Shown: positions 42,501-52,200 of the stretch, piece by piece | Layout of the letters: every line of letters begins with the position of its first letter | Position numbering within the stretch: the first letter of the stretch is position 1 | Source of the DNA: Durusdinium trenchii | Lineage: Eukaryota; Sar; Dinophyceae; Suessiales; Symbiodiniaceae | NCBI GenBank assembly: GCA_963970005.1 | Contig: CAXAMN010022695.1 | Span: 1,466,442-1,530,441, forward strand | Direction of reading: 5' to 3' | DNA: 64,000 nt | Made by a program: the position numbers and the translations under genes | The notes under the pieces: generated by a model | Told to the model about the DNA's origin: nothing | The model's database searches: none | What the model saw: only the letters and a program-made list of their open reading frames with translations

Positions 42501-45500
42501 GAGTGAGTTAGTTAGTGAGTTATATAGTCAGTTAGATAGAGTGAGTCAGTGAGTTGCTTAGTTTGTTAGTTACTTAGTCAGTTAGATAGTTGGTGAGTGA
42601 TTGAGTCAGTGAGTCGGTGAGTCAGTGAGTCAGTGAGTCAGTCAGTGAGTGAGTGAGTCAGTGAGTGAGTGAGTCAGTCAGTCAGTCAGTTAGTTACTTA
42701 GTAGTTAGGAAGTTAGTTAGTTACTTGGCTAGTTAGTCAGTTAGTTAGTTAGTCAGTGAGTTAGTGAGTGAGTGTGTGAGTGAGTGAGTGAGTTAGTTAG
42801 TTAGTCAGTAAATTTAGTTAGTTAGTCGTATTTAGTTAGATTTAGTTAGTTAGTTGGTTAGTTGGTTGGGGTAGTATGTCATAGTTGCAGTTACTTTGTC
42901 CGCTGGTCATACTGCTCCGAAGATGCTTCCATCCCCACTGGTTGCCAGCTTTGAACTTGGTTTAAAGTCGAGCACAACAAGCTCAGTGATCATTGATCCA
43001 CATGTCCAAGTTGAGCTTTAAAGATACGATCAATAGTTGTTACACCTGTGCCAGCTTCATGGCAGTGACTACAATGGGGAATATATTGGCTGTTCTCCGT
43101 GTCTCGATCGCTTTAAAAAACACCGGTCTCCAAAGGAACGAACGGCCTCCGGTGCCATATAGTCCAGTGTGCCCACCTGGCGCATGTGACAGATTTGCCA
43201 AACATCGGTGTTTCACTGAATCGATGCATCTGGTTCTCACTGATTTCAAAATTAGTGTGGTCCACAGAGCAGGAGAGGTGTTGTGTTTTTCTAATCTCCC
43301 GTGGCTTCAGGACGACGCAACCAACTAGTCAATCTAGTTTGATGAAAACTGCTGGATGTCGAAGTCACCTCTCTATTCCCTGCCACAACTCAATTGCGGG
43401 CGGTTCTGAGGGAGGTTCCGATGTTTTTTTTGTGGGAAGGAATTAGGCTAAGTTGGTTCAACGGAATCCACTTCAGGGTGATGCTTGTATTTCTGGCGTT
43501 TCCGTCCAACACTTTCTGTACCGGAACAAGGGGCAATTACAGAAAGTGGTGTAAGAAGGTTAAATGGAATCCACTGGAACTGGTATTGGTATTGATTGAT
43601 TAACTGGTTGTCCGACTTTGTTCAATATGGAATGCAATTGTTTATTGACTGTTGGATTCACTCATCCATTCATTAATTCATTCAAAAAGAACGCATTGAT
43701 TCCATGAAGTTGATTGGTTCATATTGGTTCATTGTGGGCTGGCCGATGCGATGTGTCCTTCGTTGGTTGCGCGCTTGCGCATCCACCCGCTGATTCGTTG
43801 GGACATCCCATGACATCCCATGACAAGTGGCTCGCATCTCCATCTTCTTGCCTTGGCACGGCCAGTTTTCCAATTGAACACGCACAGTTTTGCGGTGGAT
43901 TGTTCCTATGCGACACATGGCCAATTCTGAATCAAGACATTTTCTCAAGACTCAAACCCCACATTCATTGTCTTACAAAACACGGACTAGAACTCTGAGA
44001 CTTCAAAGAAGGAGACATTCACCTGGAGGTTCCAACACCCCAGACACTGACCCTGAGACGAGGTCGCTTTCAAAGCAAGAGGGCTTGTCAAAGCAAGAGG
44101 TTCCGATATTTACTGAAGATTTGTGATTGATGATTCATTCTATCGCTGGGTGTGCCTATCTGTTTCTGGGTTGAATGACCCATGGCACATGACAAACACG
44201 TGACAAACCAGGATAGTTTACAAGCGCACTTGTGCATAAGGAATATTCCAAAAGCAACAAGTAAAAAAAGGTTCCACCAACAATACATGTGCGTGATCCT
44301 TTTGAGACACATAACCGAATGGGAACACATGAACTGAATGGGAACAGCTCTAACAACTCATGCAAAACGAAAGAAGCACACCCTCTGCACACGAGAAAAC
44401 AAACGAACACAGTAACACATACACACAAAAAGAAAATACCAGGATACACCCCAAATCACCCAAACATGACCTCCCAAGGCAAAACCTTTCAGAAACGGAG
44501 GTCCCGCCATGGAGGTCCCACCGGTTTGCCGCGTCTCACGTCTCCCGCGAGCCACGCCGTGTTCGAACACCGCGTGGCTGGGCTCCCAAAACTTGGATAA
44601 GCCAAAGTCGATGAGTTTCAAATCGTCGCCTGCATCGTCCGGTCCGGTGACTTCCGTTCCGCCGCCGGTTAGATGGTGTTTCATGTGTTTTTTCATAGTC
44701 CCCTTTGATGTCCCTTTGATGTCCCTTCAACCGGAAGGTCTTGCTCTCTACCTGTCCTTGGACCGTTGAACACCCAAAGATCGGTGTGATCTCACCGAGG
44801 ACAGTCAGCGGAGCAAGCAGCGAAGGCGGAGAGGCTTAGCTGTCTATGGGCGAGGGTTAGCTGTCTACGTTAGCAGTCTTGAGGTCTATCGAATCAAGAG
44901 TCTACAGTAGCAGTCTCGATTGACCTTCTGACCTTCTCCGTCAGTCTTAACTGGGAAGCATTCGAACAAGTCCGAAGCAGCCCTAGAGAAGCTGGGAAAC
45001 TAAACCGTTTTGTGACACCTCCTGAACATCCGCGCTTGGGCTTGGACCATGACTTCTCTAAATATCGACTCAGTTTCTACTTCCTTTGTTGGCATAGTTG
45101 TACCATGTTGTACTTTTCGCACTCACAACGGATCCCCCCTTCCTTGGTCTGACTTAAACGTCAGACCGAGAATCCAGCAGCAAAGGACTCACTCCAAATC
45201 CAGAGTGCTCCGACCAAGCGGAACATCAACGGATCCGCCTCTTCGCACCACCGTGACTGTACCCAAATGGCTTCCGATATACATTCTGGAAGAGACCCAC
45301 ATGGAACCTGAAAACCACTGGTTTGTATATAGAGGAAAATCGTCTTCCAAAGGTCCATGCCATCAGGTGCCATGTTAATTTTCCCGAGTGTATATATACA
45401 ATATAGAAATTCATTGGTTTAGGGGATCGACTCTGGGTACAACCGAAAACCTCTTGATAAAGCAGAACACACTTTATAGTTTCATATTATACGCTGTATG

Positions 45501-48079
45501 TATGTCTGTATGATTGGGTAATGCACTGCACTGCAGTGCAATATATATATATACAGTATATGTACGGATGGATGTGTGGGTGCATGGATCTATACATCCA
45601 AACGACTCCATGTATGCAATATTTGCCTACATTGACCCCTGAAACCTCCCATCCACCATGTATGTAAATATATCATACATGGAGTGTCTGGGTATATATA
45701 TAATATATATATATATAAATACACAAAACATGTCTACAGTGGTACACATGTTGAAACTGACACACACACACACATGTCTTCTTCCTCACCTCCTTGCTTT
45801 TCAAAGAGCCAATTCTCCAATTTCAAGTCGCGATGCACAATGCCCAGACCTTGCGCGGCTGAACACAGCGCGAGGTCCAAGGGTTGAACAAGGATAGCAA
45901 GGCGCGCCGGGCCGGTGGACAGCAAGGCCCTGAAGGGAAGACCATGAAGGGAAGACTTCGATTATTGGGAGTGTAACCATATGGGAGTCCCAAAGTGCTT
46001 GACAACTCAACGTACACTTGCATCATCTTGAAGGCAGGTGTTAAACACAATTACTGGATGAATAGGGTGTGGACAAGCGTTAAACAAGGGGTTGGAGGGG
46101 CATCAAGCCCACAAGCAAACCCTGGCTGCTCAGGACTTGAACAGCGAGCTGGTGGTCAACACGGCCTGCCTGAGACATTGTTCAAGCTTGCAAGACCAAA
46201 AAGACCTAGCTAGATCCCAGGAGATAGCACTCCTTTCCTGGTGCCCTTGCTGTCTTCCCAAAACCGTAACAACACGATCAATAGGGGCACCACCACTGGA
46301 CCATACATGACCTTCGAACAAACAGGAACATATAGTCTTTCATGTATTTTCTTTTGGCAGCTACTTTTGGGGTGCACGACCGAGAGTCACCAATAGCCGC
46401 TATCCCTAATAAGGTCTTATTAAGTCAGCAGCTTTTTTTTGAATGACTGAGAGTCACCAGTAGCGACCATTCCTATTAAGGTCCTATTAGCAAAACCAAA
46501 TGATTGAAACTCCCCGTCACGTTTGACGGCCATGCTCGCTGTTTTGATGCACATGTCCAACTTTGCTCCGCAACAAGCTCGTTTTCCCAGTCTGAGCTTA
46601 ACCCGTTTGGGGGGGACGGTGTTGGCGGGGACGGTCCCACACCTCATGATGTTTGGGCTTGATTTCAAGCTGGAGTGTCCAGGTGACACTTAACATCTGT
46701 GCCACTTCCTTTCCCCTGGTCCAAAGCTTCCACGACTGTTTCTTAAGGCTGTTGGGCCATATTTGGCCGGAGAATGTCCAAATGCCATTGTGTCACCATA
46801 AGCATGTTGGAGACAAATACAAAGGTTGCTTTCTGGACAATCCTGGAGAAATAAACAGAAAAATCGACCCATTTTATCTGTTCATTGTATTTCCCTCGAA
46901 GAAACCACCAAGTATCTTGGGATTGGGGACCCACAAACAGGACGTGCCGAAGATCTTCACGGCGAATCGCCCATTCAACGATTCTAGTTTCATCCATCAA
47001 ACCATGCATGGCATCATTGCATACATGGAACACCGACTTCTTGTGACTCACGAGCCTTTGAGTAAGTCTGATCCTTACTATGCTTAAAGACAAATTATAG
47101 CCAGTATAGCATTGTGTATAGCTATTCATTCCGTTTGGGTTCCTGGCTTATCTCGGTTTCGGTTTCGGTGGTTGGGGTAGGTACAGCCTTGCGCCCTCGA
47201 CTAAGGCCTTGGCCATGCAAATATCCTTAGCAGATCAAGTGCGCAAGGGATCGAGGAATCCTCCTGTCCGAGCCTTGTCCGGGACAAAAAACACACAACA
47301 AATCTCCAAAGACCAATTAACTTGCGGAATACTCCACCAAATCTCCAATGAAAAATCAAGGATCACTCTGGATCACTCATTAAGGAACTTACTGGACAGG
47401 GCAAAGGCTGAGAGTTCAAAAGTTCAATCATAGTGAACAAAAGCAAACGGTTGCTCCTCGGTATTTGTCTTGCATGAGGGGAACCTCTCGCTGAGTTCAC
47501 TGCCTTCTCAAGCTCCCTTCCGTTCGTATATAGTCTTGTTTTGTTGAGTCAGACTTTTCGGGATCAATTAACAAGAAAATAACAAGCCATTTTTTTTTGT
47601 GTGTGTTTTTCTTCTTCCAGGTATTTGATCCAATCAGCCTCTCCGATCTGGATCTGGTGGCTCTTTGTGTGTCTTGTGATGTCTTGTGGGATGCATCTGT
47701 ATACCCAAAAACATCCCCCCCTGTTGCCACAAATCTCACAGCTCTTTTGAATCAACAATTGAAACATACTCATCAGTGGAAACACGGGGGGACGGAATGC
47801 GACGCCAGTAAGTAGTACCTGTAGATTAGTCAACCAAAAGGAATTAGACCATTTCTATATCCATCTTTCAATTCAATTAAGGCATGTTTGGGTTCGAGCT
47901 ACAGGGACCAAAGGAAACACCTGCTATCCCACAACATCACTGCAGTGCTTCCGTTCGGGGTTTCTATGGTTCGGAGCTACAGGGGACCGGACCAACGGAC
48001 CCGGTCCGTGAAGGCCAGCATCGAATAGCCAGGAGCATCTGCCAAATGCACTCCGCGGCATTTCTCTCGCTAAAGTGGC
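27533..48079 (-). CDS. Calcium-dependent protein kinase (CDPK) gene, multi-exon
   Basis: This entry spans the whole gene; exons follow separately. Ordered from high to low coordinates, the exons spell subdomain VIa (HFSERNAAECIWQMLLAI), VIb (VHRDLKLENWLFE), VII (LKLIDFGLSKFWEP), an activation-loop piece (NSVGTAF), subdomain IX (NYTSKCDLWSLG, VITYTLLVGSFPF), XI (RLSAEQALAHAWI), the autoinhibitory junction (EIVDALCSFSESSAFRRAV), then EF-hands 1-4. This is the standard CDPK layout: a Ser/Thr kinase switched on by Ca2+ binding to a C-terminal calmodulin-like domain. Most joins close in phase, several with GC or GA donors. Missing: N-terminus and kinase N-lobe (glycine loop, catalytic Lys), the first half of EF-hand 2 and the extreme C-terminus. 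The gene spans more than 20 kb for about 350 visible codons. Confidence 0.93.
28229..28292 (-). CDS. CDPK exon: linker between EF-hands 3 and 4
   Basis: Encodes LRMLLGDSLSEDELDDVMNE plus Val, the typical helix pair before EF-hand 4. The 3' end GAAGTG|GAGACT is a GA donor that joins in phase to GAT of the next exon, giving MNEV-DADHDG. Confidence 0.9.
28570..28700 (-). CDS. CDPK exon: end of EF-hand 2 and EF-hand 3
   Basis: Encodes REEIHYSDFLAAMMSTR and then LLRSAFQRFDVDNEGYVT. Acceptor GGGACGCAG. A GC donor (AAGAA|GCCGCG) leaves two bases that join in frame to the next exon as Lys-Leu-Arg-Met. Read this way EF-hand 3 has Lys at loop position 12 where Glu is usual, so its Ca2+ binding may be weak. 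Confidence 0.92.
30025..30051. repeat. (CAA)n microsatellite
   Basis: Nine CAA triplets in a CDPK intron. It creates an artificial poly-Gln or poly-Val frame on the two strands. Confidence 0.9.
31071..31114 (-). CDS. CDPK exon: helix between EF-hands 1 and 2
   Basis: Encodes VLEDKFHIKDDAVA; acceptor CATCTCTGAG. The donor is either GC (GCCAG|GCCACC) or GT after GATGCA. It joins in phase 0 to the EF-hand 1 exon, giving SELKS-VLEDKF. The next short piece (first half of the EF-hand 2 loop) was not found between 31.07 and 28.70 kb. Confidence 0.85.
32340..32582. repeat. Degenerate (CAG)n/(CAGCAA)n tract, ~240 bp
   Basis: CAGCAGCAAGCAGCAAGCAGC with CAG, CAA, CCAAC and ACCAGC variants. Purine-rich on the plus strand and nearly T-free. 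Located in the CDPK intron between the EF1 and VLEDKF exons. All six frames are open, so coding potential here means nothing. Confidence 0.9.
33273..33311 (-). CDS. CDPK exon: EF-hand 1 loop
   Basis: A 39-nt exon encoding DHSGTITLSELKS. With the previous exon ending EIDQ it completes the loop D-Q-D-H-S-G-T-I-T-L-S-E. Acceptor GATGGTCAG; donor AAAAGT|GTTCTT; phase 0 at both ends. Confidence 0.9.
34635..34676 (-). CDS. CDPK exon: helix before EF-hand 1
   Basis: A 42-nt exon encoding DRQEVHKAFLEIDQ; acceptor ATACACCAG, donor GACCAG|GTGGGC, phase 0/0. The intron upstream begins GACCGG and this exon begins GACCGT, so the splice borders share AG|GACCG. Confidence 0.88.
34946..34971 (-). CDS. CDPK micro-exon: end of junction domain
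   Basis: About 26 nt encoding MAMSLSNE, matching the usual M-A-x-S-L end of the CDPK junction. The donor is AACGAG|GACCGG, a GA donor in phase 0 with the next exon. The 5' border (CTCTCAG|TGATGG) does not match the phase of a GT donor in the upstream exon and fits only if that exon ends one base earlier. Confidence 0.7.
35499..35563 (-). CDS. CDPK exon: autoinhibitory junction
   Basis: Encodes EIVDALCSFSESSAFRRAVV and Ala/Arg; acceptor CCGGCCAG, donor GCGAG|GTGTTG. The pseudosubstrate-like helix that blocks the kinase in the absence of Ca2+ lies here in the family. Confidence 0.88.
37162..37206. repeat. (GAT)n(GGT)n microsatellite
   Basis: GATGATGATGATGATGATGATGGTGGTGGTGGTGGTGATGATGAT-type run in a CDPK intron; the two triplets differ by a single base. 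Confidence 0.9.
37643..37753 (-). CDS. CDPK exon: kinase subdomain XI
   Basis: Encodes VNHLQRLSAEQALAHAWI followed by a Ser/Gln/Arg linker. R-x-S-A-x-x-A-L-x-H-x-W-I is the family signature. Acceptor CACTCCGAG; donor CGAAC|GTGGGG gives phase 0 to the junction exon. Confidence 0.92.
38126..38201 (-). CDS. CDPK exon: kinase subdomain X
   Basis: Encodes LSIRLSMTPLSWRHASQDFV then EKLLT. W...S...F-x-x-x-LL is the usual pattern. Acceptor GATCTGCAG; it takes two bases from the previous exon (AG+G gives Arg) and ends in phase 0 at ACT|GTGCCG. Confidence 0.88.
38444..38743 (+). repeat. 300-bp structured direct repeat, copy A
   Basis: Starts CACTTCATAAAGCAGG just after a (TG)n run and ends ATTTGAGCTATGAA. 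Copy B at 40592 is about 97% identical. Two hairpins are visible: GGCGACAG/CTGTCGCC (38462-38490) and TCAGTTCCG-GACG-CGGAACTGA (38520-38541, perfect 9-bp stem with 4-nt loop). It lies in a CDPK intron, between subdomains IX and X. Confidence 0.92.
39045..39145 (+). repeat. CTCACTTGCGCAC units, left arm of a foldback
   Basis: Four copies of a CACTTGCGCAC unit in a row (AGCACTCACTTGCGCAC, CCTCACTTGCGCACTTTA, CCTCACTTGCGCACTTAG, CACTCACTTGCACAC), preceded by CCCCCCCCGCC. The reverse complement recurs at 39895-39980. Confidence 0.85.
39323..39361 (+). repeat. Long G-run (G-quadruplex-prone)
   Basis: GTGGGTGGG followed by a run of more than 20 G and another G7. Almost certain to form G-quadruplex. 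Its length is also likely to be unreliable in sequencing. Confidence 0.9.
39460..39530. repeat. (TTAG)/(CTAG)n low-complexity tract
   Basis: GTTAGTTAGTTTGTTTGTTTG followed by CTAGTTAGCTAGCAAGCTAGC. Related to the much larger AGTN array at 42463. Confidence 0.8.
39536..39892 (+). repeat. (GTA)n with (GTC)n and (GTG)n interruptions, ~355 bp
   Basis: Runs of AGT/GTA, then GTCGTCGTC, then GTAGTGGTAGTGGTAGT. The complementary strand has only C, A and T in long stretches. The open frames it makes (poly-Thr, poly-Leu, poly-Tyr) are artefacts. Confidence 0.95.
39895..39980 (-). repeat. CTCGCTTGTGCAC units, right arm of a foldback
   Basis: GCACAAGCGAGGTAAATTT occurs twice, then GCACAAGCGAGTGCTCGCCC and a C-run. 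Read on the minus strand this is the left arm again: C/G run, AGCACTCGCTTGTGCAC, ACCTCGCTTGTGCAC. The arms enclose the G-run, the TTAG tract and the (GTA)n array. Confidence 0.82.
40130..40572 (+). repeat. ~85-93 bp tandem repeat, about 5 copies
   Basis: Each unit begins A(C)CTAAGT, continues with GCTGTC(T/C)ACTGCGTTG and ends AGTGCTAATGTATTTGTC with GCCACCTTCTAAA. Copies start near 40138, 40221, 40313, 40406 and 40492. They diverge by about 10-20% and by small deletions. Confidence 0.9.
40592..40891 (+). repeat. 300-bp structured direct repeat, copy B
   Basis: Same sequence as 38444-38743 with about ten changes and one indel. The TCAGTTCCG/CGGAACTGA hairpin (40668-40689) is unchanged; the other stem has one mismatch. 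It is preceded and followed by (TG)n (40578-40590, 40903-40922). Could be a SINE or other small mobile element, or a segmental duplication. Confidence 0.92.
41665..41753 (-). CDS. CDPK exon: kinase subdomain IX
   Basis: Encodes VITYTLLVGSFPFAGRDGDS then AMLARIAAG. Acceptor AAAATCGAG, donor GGCAG|GTGACT. It contains the G-x-x-P-F motif of the substrate-lobe helix. Confidence 0.93.
42056..42103 (-). CDS. CDPK exon: end of subdomain VIII and start of IX
   Basis: A 48-nt exon encoding VLHRNYTSKCDLWSLG, with the conserved D-x-W-S-x-G. Acceptor TCTCGGCAG. The donor CTCGGG|GCCGCC is GC and gives exact phase 0 with the next exon (WSLG-VITY). Confidence 0.93.
42145..42197 (-). CDS. CDPK exon: activation loop
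   Basis: Encodes DLPFSRNSVGTAF, the S-V-G-T-x-(F/Y) P+1 loop. The usual A-P-E triplet is not obvious afterwards. The frame continues STQRNPRE and could join to VLHRNY, which would replace APE by PRE. The 3' border is uncertain. Confidence 0.7.
42463..42880 (+). repeat. (AGTN)n tetranucleotide array, ~420 bp
   Basis: AGTTAGTTAGTGAGTTAGTCAGT and variants (AGTG, AGTC, AGTT) throughout. The period is 4, with the last base drifting between T, G and C. It sits in the CDPK intron upstream of the activation-loop exon. Confidence 0.95.
44571..44629 (-). CDS. CDPK exon: kinase subdomain VII (DFG)
   Basis: Encodes DDLKLIDFGLSKFWEPSHA. Acceptor GACGATGCAG. The first two bases complete a Gly codon begun in the previous exon (EKQG-G-DDLKL). 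Several donors are possible (GCG|GTGTTC at 44571, AGAC|GTGAGA at 44540), so the 3' end is a choice. Confidence 0.9.
45299..45395 (+). repeat. GTTTGTAGAGG palindromic repeat, copy 3
   Basis: ACATGGAACCTGAAAACCAC, GGTTTGTATATAGAGGAAAA, CGTCTTCCAAAGGTCCATG. It lies in the CDPK intron between subdomains VIb and VII, on the opposite strand to the gene. Confidence 0.7.
45540..45721. repeat. (AT)n tracts
   Basis: AATATATATATATAC at 45540 and ATATATATATAATATATATAT at 45693, in the CDPK intron between VIb and VII. Confidence 0.85.
45790..45849 (-). CDS. CDPK exon: kinase subdomain VIb (catalytic loop)
   Basis: Encodes LGIVHRDLKLENWLFEKQG with the catalytic Asp of HRD and the metal-binding Asn. Acceptor CCGCGCAAG, donor GGAG|GTGAGG. 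The phase agrees with the DFG exon. Confidence 0.95.
45900..48000. other. CDPK intron, nothing coding seen
   Basis: No kinase piece was found. The region contains CTATTAAGGTC(C/T)TATTA-type words at 46413 and 46473 similar to the TAGTAGC family at 59530. Confidence 0.5.
48017..48079 (-). CDS. CDPK exon: kinase subdomain VIa
   Basis: After the acceptor CGGGCCAG the two bases GC complete a codon, followed by HFSERNAAECIWQMLLAI and RC. This is the canonical helix before the catalytic loop. The donor is not fixed; the next exon needs one leftover base. Confidence 0.85.
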
Positions 48080-49221
48080 CTGGCCCGGCGGACTCGTGGT
48101 GCGAAGTGATTGGAAGCAAATCCTTTTTCGGTGGAACACGTCACTCACTATCTGCCCAGCTGCCAAACTGACTGGTGTCCAGGTAAGGCACGGGGAAATG
48201 GATTAGTGAATGTATATCTATACATATATAGTCATTCCCTCATTCTACGCGACGCAGGACTCAAAACAATGTTCCAGCTCTGGGTCTCAAGCACTTGGAA
48301 TCCAGCACATCTCAACTCTTCAAGGGGTGCCTATGCTTCGGGAGAGAATGGCAAAAGGTCAGTTTCAGCAAAATCAACACGTCGTCCCTCTGTAGGCCCG
48401 AGTAGTCCTGATCTAGCAAGTTCCCACAAAACTCCTTCTTCGCAAGTGGCATGTGTCGTCATCCTCCAGCTATGGATCTGCATGGAACACATAAAATCTG
48501 ACCCTTGGTCCTCGTACTCAGCACGCAAAATGCGCAGAAGAATGATGTGTTGCCACTTGGTTTCCCTCAAACCTAGCGTGCCTTTTCATTGAACTCTTTT
48601 CTGTGGCGGTCGGGCGACCATCGTTTGACTCCCCTTCAGCTCCTTAGAACTCAAAACGACACAGAACTCACCTGAGATCTGATTCGTTAGAACATGTCCA
48701 CGGATCATTATGACTGATTAGCCTTGCCAATCTCCGCCATACTCTTTGCAAAAGGAGCTGGAGATAGCTGGAGTCACAGCTGGTCAGTTGCCACCAGGAA
48801 ACGGTCTGTGCTTTACACTTCGACACGACTCTTGTTGGCAAGTGTGTACCCAAGATGACATCAGTTTTTAAAGAATTCGAGCCTGAGATGTTTTAAAACA
48901 CACGCACTCAGGGGGGTGCTCTGGGATTTGTTGAATGGACCGACGCCGGACCTGGCAGCGACAAGCGTTCACCTGAAGCTTATGATTTTTCACACATGAA
49001 GGAACAACCAATCGATGTTCGACCAATCCGAGCTCCATAGGTTCTTTCGCGCCCAACAACAAACGGCTTTTCGCCGGCGACGTGCGCAGCCTGCGCCGAC
49101 GTGCAAGGATGGGGCAGCGACGTTCAAAACAGAGCATGACCCTGCGCAGGGTCATGAGCCTTCAAAGCTGGATGCAAATATGGTTTCTTCTCCGATCCAG
49201 GGAAGGATCCATGGTGATGAC

Positions 49222-49291
49222 CTTTTGGCCCAGAGAAGGTGCTGGTGGCCGCGCACGGCGTGCACGGCGTACGTTTCGCGAAGTCTTCGGC
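49222..49291 (-). CDS. Possible CDPK N-lobe exon (tentative)
   Basis: GC-rich island with acceptor CTCACCAG and donor AAAAG|GTCATC. One frame reads RLRETYAVHAVRGHQHLLWA then KR, which could be the strand with catalytic Lys (A-x-K context imperfect). Other frames are open too. Included only because its strand, GC content and position fit the missing N-lobe. Confidence 0.25.
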
Positions 49292-49299
49292 CTGGTGAG

Positions 49300-52200
49300 A
49301 CGCCTGTCCAGATGACCTGAGAGGACTGATGCGACCCCCATCCAATGGGACTGGAAGAGGTGCAGTACTAATTCAGCTTGTTCCATCCCCAAAACATGTT
49401 GGAATAGCATGGAGCTATGAAATCCTTACCAGATTTTATCCCATGAAAATTATCCGTCCAAGCAAGTCACTATTCCAGTCCCATGGATGGTCTGGGATGG
49501 GACATTCATTTCAATCACGAATCCGGCGGAGCACGGTGGGTTCCGCCCCAGTTCTGCTGCAGTTTTCTCCAAGCCCAACACGCGTTGTTGGCCGTTCGTC
49601 GCGTTTTTCGCGGCAGCTGATATGGAATTGGCGCCAGCGTACAGGTGTCAAAGTCAAAGGGAGCCTTGATTGCAACCCTTGAGGATTTGGTGAAGGCTCT
49701 GCTCTGCTGGTCGAAGGTTGCGACAAAGGTTGGACGTTGCGACGGACAAGCGCAAGCGACGAAGACCGAGGGAAGCGACTCAGATGGTATTTGGGGATGA
49801 TAGATCATGCCTGATACCGCTCATTGTTGCATGACTAGACGTGATTGGTTTGAATTTTGTGATTCGGTGGGCCGCAAATTGGAGAAAGTGATCAAGGCAT
49901 CCACAAGCCAGCAAGGTCGCAAGCTTACCTTTTTTTTGTGATTTTTTGTGCACATTTTGGCCTCTTCAAAAAGCTTGTCAATTCGACAAAGTCCAGCAAG
50001 AAAAGCAACTGCAAGAATCAGCTCAGGAACATATTTGAGTGCACTCAACTAAAAGAATCAAATCTCAAACATCAGCCATTTTTTGAAGCCACCACACGTA
50101 TTAGCGATTGATGGAGCCACCACCCCCCCGGGCATGTCGATCCCAACGGAAGTCTTCCAGATTCCCCGGTGACTGAGATCATTGAACCCTAAGATCATGA
50201 CTGAAAATCGATACCTGAAAGGCCTGGAAGACTTGTTCTTTACAATGCAGGTGTCGGTGTGGTTCATGGTCGAGCTGGGATAGGTTGAGCTGGTGGTAAT
50301 CCCATTCCCATGGGATATCATGATATATGGGGTCCATCCTATTATTACCTGTAACAGTGGATGATGATGGTAAGTACAGGCCTTGTTCAAAAACTGTAAT
50401 AATTGTTTACTGACTGTTACAGGTAATAGGACAAACCCAAATGATATATATGTATATAATCCCCACTTCTTGGAAAAGCTAGCCTCAGCCTGGCTTCTCC
50501 AGCCCCCAGGTCCGGGACCAAAATTCGCTGGTGAAACTGCTGGTCTGGTCTCAACGCGGTCTTCACTAGAAAGACCAAATCAAAGCCAGGTAAGACGACT
50601 TGTATCATTTGGGTATTAGAGTGACCCCAAAAAAATTGCTGGTCAAATAGGTGATAAGAGAAAAGAAAACAGAGCCCCTGACTGGAGGGTCCCTCTTCTA
50701 TAGAATACTCATTTGAGAACCGGTCCAATCTAGATCTGCTCCTGCGGTCCATCCATCCTTGCTTGGATAGCTGCTGTCGTTTGGATTTGCTGCTGATACA
50801 AAAACTGGTGGCATTCATCCCGGTTTGGCAAAATAAAGCTTCTTGTTTCTAATAGCTTCTTGTTACTACTAGTAAGGCACCTGTTACTACTAGCTTGTTA
50901 CTACTAGCTATAAAACAGTAAGTCTATAAGCAAAACCAAGTTTGGACAGGCCCAACACATGCGGCGGATCATGGTGGATCCAATCATATGGATATCCAGG
51001 TGGGAAAGACACCTCCATAGCTGGCACTATAGTGTGAGTCGACTATTCTTTCACGCAGAAAACTTGAAAGCAGGAGAAACCTCTCTAAATAGTATATATA
51101 TATATATGTAACATGAGTTCTTCGGAGTTGACAGTCATGCTGTCTTTTTGGTTGGAAGGGTTAGACATTGTCGTCACTTAACCTCGGATGCCCAGTCATT
51201 TTTGGGGAGAATTTCCAGGTGATAGCCTCCACACGACACGAGAAAAGCTAGCTACCGTCTAAACGATACATCTGGACGTCGCCAACGATTCTTGGCTCCC
51301 CATTGACTGAAGAAAACGAAAACGGCTGTATCTGTTTAATTCATGTCCGAACAAACTCTTTTGCAGTATCACATCAGACCCTGACTTTAAGCCCACACAA
51401 CCCAGGTGGTTTGATACCAAAACTCATCGGGTGATATTGGGTGATTAGAGTTGGGTAGATATTTTTAGCATATATACATGGTCAATCCATAGTGGCTTGA
51501 TCCGTCCGTCGATCCAAGTGCGTTATCAAAATACAGTAAACATAGAAACAACCTGGCTTCTAGAACGCTGCAACGCAGGCGCTAGCGGAAGTGTGTGTAA
51601 GAAACCGCAGGCAAGCGTTGTCAGCAAATGGTGTACAGCATTGTACAGAAAACCTCGACTCACTAGTACTTGCTAGCGAGGGAGCATACGGAAGAGCTCC
51701 AAGAAACGAACAATCGCTGAATCTGGCCGTGAAGAATGTAAGCACGGCTTATCACAAATCAGACCAGTATGACCAATTTGTTGTCTAATTACAAACCTTC
51801 GACACTGAAAATTTCTTTCCACTCCAGGCTTAGTTTCCCATTGATTCAAAGAGCAACCCTGCCATACATAGGGAGCTGCCCTTCTCCAGAGTCAGCGATT
51901 TGATGCACTTCCGCATGGTTCCCTTTTTTGTCATTCCATTCATTATCTGCGGGCGAGCAGATTGCTCGTGTAAAGAGGAGCACTTCTGTAGATGTGAATT
52001 GCAAGACCTCCCTGTCATAGCCGCAAACTGATTGTTGTAGATCTTGATGGTTTGTGCAATGCGGATTGATTTCAACAAAACACCTACTGGAAGCAGCCTC
52101 TCACATCACACAGATATATGGTATATATATATATGCTATATATATATATATGTATATGCAATCAAGCTCCCTCTGGATCCACCCACAAAGCCACCCTGAG

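Noticed and set aside
46653-47087. 144-codon plus-strand open frame
   Set aside because: Located in the CDPK intron on the other strand, with no recognisable domain and no splice support. It could be chance.
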